Source: Leptogranulimonas caecicola | GTDB taxonomy: Bacteria > Actinomycetota > Coriobacteriia > Coriobacteriales > Atopobiaceae | Direction: 5' to 3' | DNA length: 64,000 nt | Assembly: GCF_023168405.1 (NCBI RefSeq) | Contig: NZ_AP025285.1 | Span: forward strand, 928,001 to 992,000 | Part shown: one piece after another, positions 59,667 to 64,000 of the stretch | How the letters are laid out: each line of letters begins with the position of its first letter | How positions within the stretch are numbered: the first letter of the stretch is position 1 | Position numbers and translations under genes: made by a program | Notes under the pieces: generated by a model | Databases searched by the model: none | Seen by the model: the letters and a program-made list of their open reading frames with translations, nothing else | What the model was told of the DNA's origin: nothing

Positions 59667-61097
59667 TTAAAGGGTGGCATCCAGATCGAAATCCAGGGCG
59701 GGACGCCCCGGCTCCTGAAGCGGCTCTGGCCAAGCTACCGTAAAGACGTCGGCGCAGATGGAATCCAGGGATTGGGGGAGCGCGTCCTTCTCGGCATCTT
59801 CTAGCTCACGGCATCGCATGCCTACCGAGAGAGCATGGGCCCACAGTCCCTCGCCTTGAGCCAAGGTTTGGGTGGCCTGGGCATCGGCCAGCATGCCTTC
59901 GGGGCTGTAGCAGATGACCGAAGAGCGAGTGACAAAGTCGTCCACGGAAAGCGGGTTGGAGAAGGCCGCGGTGCCTCCGGTGGGAAGTGTGTGGTTGGGA
60001 CCGGCCACGTAGTCGCCCAGAGGCTCAGAGCTCCAGGGGCCCACGAAGATGGCGCCCGCATTGCGGATGGATCCCAAGAGGTGGAGGGCGTCGGCACAGT
60101 GGAGCTCCAGGTGCTCGGGCGCCACCGCATTGGTGGCAGCGACGGCATCTTCTTTAGAGGCAGCAAGCACGATGAGGCCTTGATCTGCCAAAGAGGCAGC
60201 AGTGACCTCAGCGCGGGGAGATTGAGGCACCAAGAGGTCCAGCGCCTGCTGCACCTGACGGGCCAAGGTGGAAGACCAGGTCACCAGGTAGCAGGCACCC
60301 AGAGGGTCGTGCTCGGCCTGGGCCATGAGGTCTGCAGCCACGATGGCTGGATTGGCGCTCTCATCTGCCAGCACGCACACCTCAGAGGGACCGGCGATCA
60401 TATCGATGCCTACATCGCCGGACACACAGCGTTTAGCTGCAGCTACATAGGCGTTGCCGGGGCCGGTGATCTTGGAGACCGCTGGGATCTCTTGGGTGCC
60501 GTAGGCCAAAGCAGCGATGGCCTGGGCGCCTCCTACGGCATAGACCTCGTCGACACCGGCTACCGCTGCGGCAGCCAACGTATAGGCCGAAAGCGAGCCA
60601 TCACGCTGAGGCGGGGTTACCATGACCACGCGGTCGACACCGGCGACCTTGGCGGGCACTACGTTCATGAGCACGGTGGAAGGATACTGGGCGCGGCCTC
60701 CGGGCACATAGACGCCCACCGAAGCCAAAGGAGAGATCTTCACTCCCAGCAAGGTGCCGTCAGGACGGGTGGAAAACCAAGACTGCACCACTTCGCGCTG
60801 GTGGAACTCGGTGAGCTGGCGGTGAGCCTTGTGAAGCGCCTCTAAAAAGGCAGGGTCTACCAGGTCCAGGCTCTCTTGGATGACGCTCTGGGGAACCCTA
60901 AACTGCTTGGGGCAGGCGCCGTCAAATTTGAGACAGAATCGACGCACCGCAGCGTCGCCGTCTTCGCGCACTTGGGCCACAATCTTCTCGGCAGCCACTA
61001 CAACCGATGCCGGCAGCGCCCCAGACCTGTGGAGTTGGGCTTTGGTGAGTTGCTGGCCCGCTTGCAGGGTGACCTGACGCATGGTGGGCGGCTTCAT
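59667..61097 (-). CDS. hisD: Histidinol dehydrogenase
   Basis: 476 residues, slightly longer than the usual ~430 because of N- and C-terminal additions. VYVPGGRAQYPSTVLMNVVPAKVAG, KITGPGNAYVAAAKR, IDMIAGPSEV and AEHDP are family blocks; AGPNHTLPTGG carries a catalytic His region. Oxidises histidinol to histidine with NAD. The C-terminal ~35 residues (after SLDSICADVFTVAW) appear extra. Confidence 0.93.
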   Translation of the reverse strand: MKPPTMRQVTLQAGQQLTKAQLHRSGALPASVVVAAEKIVAQVREDGDAAVRRFCLKFDGACPKQFRVPQSVIQESLDLVDPAFLEALHKAHRQLTEFHQREVVQSWFSTRPDGTLLGVKISPLASVGVYVPGGRAQYPSTVLMNVVPAKVAGVDRVVMVTPPQRDGSLSAYTLAAAAVAGVDEVYAVGGAQAIAALAYGTQEIPAVSKITGPGNAYVAAAKRCVSGDVGIDMIAGPSEVCVLADESANPAIVAADLMAQAEHDPLGACYLVTWSSTLARQVQQALDLLVPQSPRAEVTAASLADQGLIVLAASKEDAVAATNAVAPEHLELHCADALHLLGSIRNAGAIFVGPWSSEPLGDYVAGPNHTLPTGGTAAFSNPLSVDDFVTRSSVICYSPEGMLADAQATQTLAQGEGLWAHALSVGMRCRELEDAEKDALPQSLDSICADVFTVAWPEPLQEPGRPALDFDLDATL

Positions 61098-61136
61098 GGT
61101 GGATTTCCTTCCCTTCGAGGTAGCGGACGAGAGTTT

Positions 61137-62762
61137 TTAAGAGATGCGAGAGAGGGCCTCTGCCAGCGTGCGGACCTGGGGATTTCTGCGATAGGCCGCA
61201 GGACTCGCGAAGAAACGGGCGGAGCAGTTCATTACATCGTCGTCTACCACCACTAAGTCGTTCTCTTTGAGGGTGGTGCCTGTAGCAGTGATGTCAACAA
61301 TGCGGTCGGCCATTCCCACGATGGGGCCAAGCTCGATGTTTCCGTGGAGCGCCACGATATCTACCGGGCAGCCTATGGAGTCATAGTAGGCCTGGGTGAT
61401 GCGAGGGTACTTGGTGGCCACCCGATAAGAGCCTCGGCGGGCAAAGGCTTTCTCTGCGAAACCCTTGCGAGAGGCTGGCTCTGCCACCACAAAATGGCAG
61501 GCGCCCACCTTGAGATCCACCAGTTGTATAAGGTCCAGATTCGCCTCGAAAAGCGAGTCGTTGCCGCAGATTCCGCAGTCAGCGCCGCCATAGGCCACAA
61601 AAGCGGGCGCATCGGTGGCACGCACGATGAGGTACTCCACCTCCCCCGCGTTGACGATAAGCTTGCGGCCCAGATCGTCGAGCTCCTCGGTGGGAAGCCC
61701 TGCACGTTTTAACAGTTCGACCGTAGGAGCGAAAAGGGAGCCTTTAGGCACTGCAATACGCAGGGGGCGCTTGCGGATGTCCTTCTCGGCATCCAAGGAG
61801 GCCTGCACCCGCTCTAGCGAGAGCGCGAACCCACAGGCGGCAGCCCTGGCGTCCAGATTGGAGAGAACGGCGTCATAGCGACCGCCAGAAGCCACCGAAG
61901 CCGAGCAGCCAGGCGCATAGGCCTTGAAGATCAACCCGGTGTAATAATCAAACGAGTTGATTATTGAGAAATCGAAGGAAGGCGTCCAGGGCGATCCGTT
62001 GACATCCAGGCTACCCACCAGCCAGGAAAGCTCCTGGGTGCCCCTTTGGTCGGGTTCTACCTGGGCTTTTTCCAACAGGGCGTCGATAGCGCCTATGACT
62101 TCTGAACCACCGGAGAGCCTTGGGATTTCGCGAATAGCCTGAGCAGCTGGCCCACAAAGCCCACAGACATCCAAATAGGCATCTAGGCCCACCAGGTCGC
62201 TCTCATGAACCAGGGAGAGCACCTCTTGGATTTGCTCTTCCGATAAGCCCGAAACATCCAGGGCTGCACGCAACGGCTGCACCGAGCCGCATACGATAGT
62301 CCAACCTTTAATTCCTGCAGCATCCAGTGTCTGGGCTAGAAGCTGGAGCACCTCTTGCTCGGCCTCGCCATCTGGAGCACCTACAAGCTCGATGCCCAGC
62401 TGAGTGAATTGGCGGGCTTCCCCTCTCAGCGACTGCTGCTCTCGCACCACCGGCGCCTGATAGCGTAGACGCAGCGGAAATCCCGCGGGATCACTCAAGC
62501 GGCTCGCCACCATGCGTGCAATGGGAAGTGTGAGGTCCGGCCTGAGCATGAGCAGGCGGTCATCGTCGTCGATCAGTTGAAAGGGCACGCCTTTTATGCG
62601 CCCCGCTCGCTCCAACACTTCCCGAGACTCCAAAAGCGGCGTCTCAACAGGCAGATATCCGGCAGCAGAGAAGACCTCGCGTACGCGGCCGGCGATCTTT
62701 TCGCGAGTCAATGCCTCCTGAGGAAGTATGTCGCGGAACCCTCGGGGGGTGCTGTGAATCAT
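61137..62762 (-). CDS. hisZG: Fused ATP phosphoribosyltransferase: HisZ regulatory domain plus short-form HisG
   Basis: 541 residues from the ATG at 62762 (AAAGGAG upstream). Residues 1 to ~325 are HisZ, a catalytically inactive class II aminoacyl-tRNA synthetase-like domain (STPRGFRDILPQEA, LLMLRPDLTLPIARM, YQAPVVREQ). From about residue 333 the short-form HisG follows: RPLRIAVPKGSLFAPTVELL, ADCGICGNDSL, and IVDITATGTTLKENDL with the phosphate-binding loop. HisZ and short HisG are normally separate subunits; here one chain, uninterrupted. It starts the pathway and is the feedback point for histidine. First gene of the his operon. Confidence 0.94.
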   Translation of the reverse strand: MIHSTPRGFRDILPQEALTREKIAGRVREVFSAAGYLPVETPLLESREVLERAGRIKGVPFQLIDDDDRLLMLRPDLTLPIARMVASRLSDPAGFPLRLRYQAPVVREQQSLRGEARQFTQLGIELVGAPDGEAEQEVLQLLAQTLDAAGIKGWTIVCGSVQPLRAALDVSGLSEEQIQEVLSLVHESDLVGLDAYLDVCGLCGPAAQAIREIPRLSGGSEVIGAIDALLEKAQVEPDQRGTQELSWLVGSLDVNGSPWTPSFDFSIINSFDYYTGLIFKAYAPGCSASVASGGRYDAVLSNLDARAAACGFALSLERVQASLDAEKDIRKRPLRIAVPKGSLFAPTVELLKRAGLPTEELDDLGRKLIVNAGEVEYLIVRATDAPAFVAYGGADCGICGNDSLFEANLDLIQLVDLKVGACHFVVAEPASRKGFAEKAFARRGSYRVATKYPRITQAYYDSIGCPVDIVALHGNIELGPIVGMADRIVDITATGTTLKENDLVVVDDDVMNCSARFFASPAAYRRNPQVRTLAEALSRIS

Positions 62763-62811
62763 AGAGACTCCTTTAGCCAAACATCCAAAAACTCGTGGAT
62801 AGAGTCGATGC

Positions 62812-62891
62812 TTTACTTTAGTAAAGTGTCTGCAAGCACTTTATCACAGTAAAGTCTTGGGTTGCAGCCCGTGACCTATTGTTTACTAAAG
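62812..62891 (-). promoter_or_regulatory. Palindromic elements upstream of the his operon
   Basis: TTTACT-TT-AGTAAA (62812-62825), ACTTTA-N6-TAAAGT (62838-62855) and TTTACTAAAG (62882-62891), all variants of one ACTTTA/TAAAGT half-site, in the 120 bases before the hisZG start. They look like operator sites of a dimeric repressor controlling the his operon. Confidence 0.6.
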
Positions 62892-62925
62892 CGCCTAGCC
62901 CGCAGAGAATCTGCCAGCTAGGCGC
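62891..62925 (-). terminator. Stem-loop after the liv genes
   Basis: Perfect 9-bp inverted repeat GCGCCTAGC / GCTAGGCGC with an inner CAGA/TCTG pairing. On the minus strand it follows livF and precedes the his regulatory region. The T-run is short. Confidence 0.65.
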
Positions 62926-62948
62926 AAGGTGCAAGAATTGAGGCCGCG

Positions 62949-62963
62949 TTTCTTGGCAAGAAA
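62949..62963. promoter_or_regulatory. Near-perfect palindrome TTTCTTG-G-CAAGAAA
   Basis: 15-bp palindrome between livF and the his region, flanked by GCG and GCGC. Its left part differs from the dispersed 10-mer TTTCTCGGCA by one base. Function unknown. Confidence 0.45.
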
Positions 62964-63010
62964 TGCGCTAGGTGTAAAGCCAGGCACCACAAGAAACAGA
63001 ATCTTAGAGC

Positions 63011-63718
63011 TCAGCCGCCCAGGTAGGCCTTGCGCACGCGGTCATCCTGAGCGAGCTCGTCTGCGTTGCCACTCATGGTGACGCGGCCCGTCTCGAGGAC
63101 ATAGGCGCGATCGGCGATGGAGAGCGCCTTGGCGGCGTTTTGCTCTACCAGCAGGATGGTGGTGCCGGACTGGTGAAGGCTGCGGATGATGTCGAAGATC
63201 TCATCCACCAGAATTGGGGCAAGGCCCATGGAGGGCTCGTCGAGCATGAGGAGCTTAGGACGACTCATAAGAGCGCGACCCATGGCAAGCATCTGCTGCT
63301 CGCCGCCGGAAAGGGTGCCGGCAGACTGGCCTTCGCGCTCTTTCAAGCGAGGGAAGCGCTCATAGACCATCTCAAGGGTCTCCCCCACTTGATTGTCTTT
63401 GCGCACAAATGCGCCCATCTCCAAATTCTCGCGCACGCTCATGTTGAGGAAGACGCGGCGGCCTTCAGGGCAGAGGGCCATGCCTTTGGCTACCGTATGG
63501 TGAGCAGGCACATGCGCCAGATTCTCACCATTGAAGGTAATGGCGCCGCTGCGGGGCTTAAGCAGGCCCGAGACCGTGTTGAGCGTGGTGGTCTTGCCAG
63601 CGCCGTTGGCGCCGATGAGAGTGACGACCTCGCCTTCGTTTACCTCAAAGGAAACATCTTTGATGGCATGGATGTTGCCGTAGAAGACGTTGACTTTATC
63701 GGCTTCCAAAAGTGCCAT
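63011..63718 (-). CDS. livF: Branched-chain amino acid ABC transporter ATP-binding protein LivF
   Basis: 235 residues. Walker A GANGAGKTT, signature LSGGEQQM, Walker B LLMLDEPSMGLAP, and LVEQNAAKAL in the switch region, all LivF-type. It powers uptake of branched-chain or related amino acids with LivG and permeases that should lie beyond the window. GGAGG lies before the ATG, five bases after the livG stop. Confidence 0.93.
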   Translation of the reverse strand: MALLEADKVNVFYGNIHAIKDVSFEVNEGEVVTLIGANGAGKTTTLNTVSGLLKPRSGAITFNGENLAHVPAHHTVAKGMALCPEGRRVFLNMSVRENLEMGAFVRKDNQVGETLEMVYERFPRLKEREGQSAGTLSGGEQQMLAMGRALMSRPKLLMLDEPSMGLAPILVDEIFDIIRSLHQSGTTILLVEQNAAKALSIADRAYVLETGRVTMSGNADELAQDDRVRKAYLGG

Positions 63719-63722
63719 AGCC

Positions 63723-64000
63723 TTATGCCTCCTTTGCAGACGTGCCTAGGTATGCCTCGATGACCTGGGGGTTACCCTGGATCTCTTGAGGCGTCCCCTT
63801 GGCGATGATGCGGCCGAAATTGAGCACTGCGATGCCTTCGCAGATGCCCATGACGAGGTTCATGTCATGCTCGATCAAGAGCACGGCGATCTTGAACTCG
63901 TCGCGAATCTTGCGGATGTTCTCCATGAGCTCGGCGGTCTCGCTGGGGTTCATGCCGGCTGCAGGCTCGTCCAACAGCAAAAGCTTGGGGCCGGTGGCGA
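63723..64000 (-). CDS. livG: Branched-chain amino acid ABC transporter ATP-binding protein LivG (3' part)
   Basis: Only the C-terminal ~92 residues are in the window; the frame is open to the right edge. Walker B LLLLDEPAAGMNPSE, switch LLIEHDMNLVM, and the LivG-type C-terminus GRIIAKGTPQEIQGNPQVIEAYLG. Followed directly by livF. Confidence 0.92.
   Translation of the reverse strand, partial: ATGPKLLLLDEPAAGMNPSETAELMENIRKIRDEFKIAVLLIEHDMNLVMGICEGIAVLNFGRIIAKGTPQEIQGNPQVIEAYLGTSAKEA

Noticed and set aside
1-64000. CRISPR arrays, insertion sequences, prophage, tRNA genes, replication origin
   Set aside because: Looked for on both strands and none seen: no spaced identical repeats, no transposase or integrase motifs, no phage structural genes, no tRNA-like TTCGA/CCA cloverleaf, no DnaA-box cluster.

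Overview
The window is a moderately GC-rich (roughly mid-50s per cent by eye), gene-dense bacterial chromosome segment. It reads as a member of the Coriobacteriia (Actinomycetota), most likely the Atopobiaceae (Olsenella/Lancefieldella-like). The basis is the gene mix: PucR regulator beside a flavin reductase-like protein, GntR-ManA, MurT/GatD with Asp23/AmaP, peptidase C1 (PepC), wall enzymes with glucan/choline-binding-type repeats, a class A RNase P RNA, and a histidine operon with fused hisZ-hisG. Genus assignment is inference; no 16S or marker phylogeny was possible.

Layout. 0-11 kb: a PucR-type regulator (5' cut by the window edge), an FAD oxidoreductase, then manA-like, gntR, a ClC Cl-/H+ exchanger, trxB and L-asparaginase on the minus strand, followed by mtnN (+) and luxS (-), the two successive steps of S-adenosylhomocysteine detoxification. 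11.5-16.6 kb: a membrane protein with a low-complexity tail and two large glycosyltransferase-like proteins with C-terminal coiled coils. 16.7-19.8 kb: a thiamine-precursor ABC transporter plus a small thiamine-binding protein, under a TPP riboswitch with a visible terminator/antiterminator. 20-25.2 kb: an M20 amidohydrolase and a tight operon amaP-DUF2273-asp23-murT-gatD joining envelope stress proteins to lipid II amidation. 25.3-31 kb: yebC, an ECF S component, a CPA2 antiporter, and the ECF energising module (fused double ATPase plus EcfT). 31-35 kb: two secreted wall enzymes (NlpC/P60 and L,D-transpeptidase) on the same pilin-like/repeat scaffold, sharing a 317-bp near-identical tract. 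35-44.7 kb: a glutamate-cysteine ligase, CCA-adding enzyme, PepC, a HAD hydrolase, rnpB, YigZ, and a two-gene radical-SAM module with two LexA-type boxes in its promoter. 44.8-53.4 kb: sialic acid catabolism (nanE, nanK, nanA-like) directly behind a Dpp-type ABC transporter whose permease DppC and ATPase DppD are one polypeptide. 54-62.8 kb: a PHP histidinol-phosphatase and a complete his operon (hisZG-D-C-B-H-A-F-I-E). The right edge holds livF and the end of livG.

Two observations stand out. First, the 10-mer TGCCGAGAAA occurs far more often than chance (14 exact copies found by eye, many one-mismatch copies), on both strands, in several reading frames and between genes, commonly with a C-rich 3' flank, and once as an inverted pair forming a hairpin. 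It behaves like a genome-wide signature such as an uptake sequence or a small mobile repeat. Second, the radical-SAM 'DNA modification/repair' gene pair has two GAAC-N4-GTTC boxes in its promoter, which predicts SOS control of a poorly characterised repair system.
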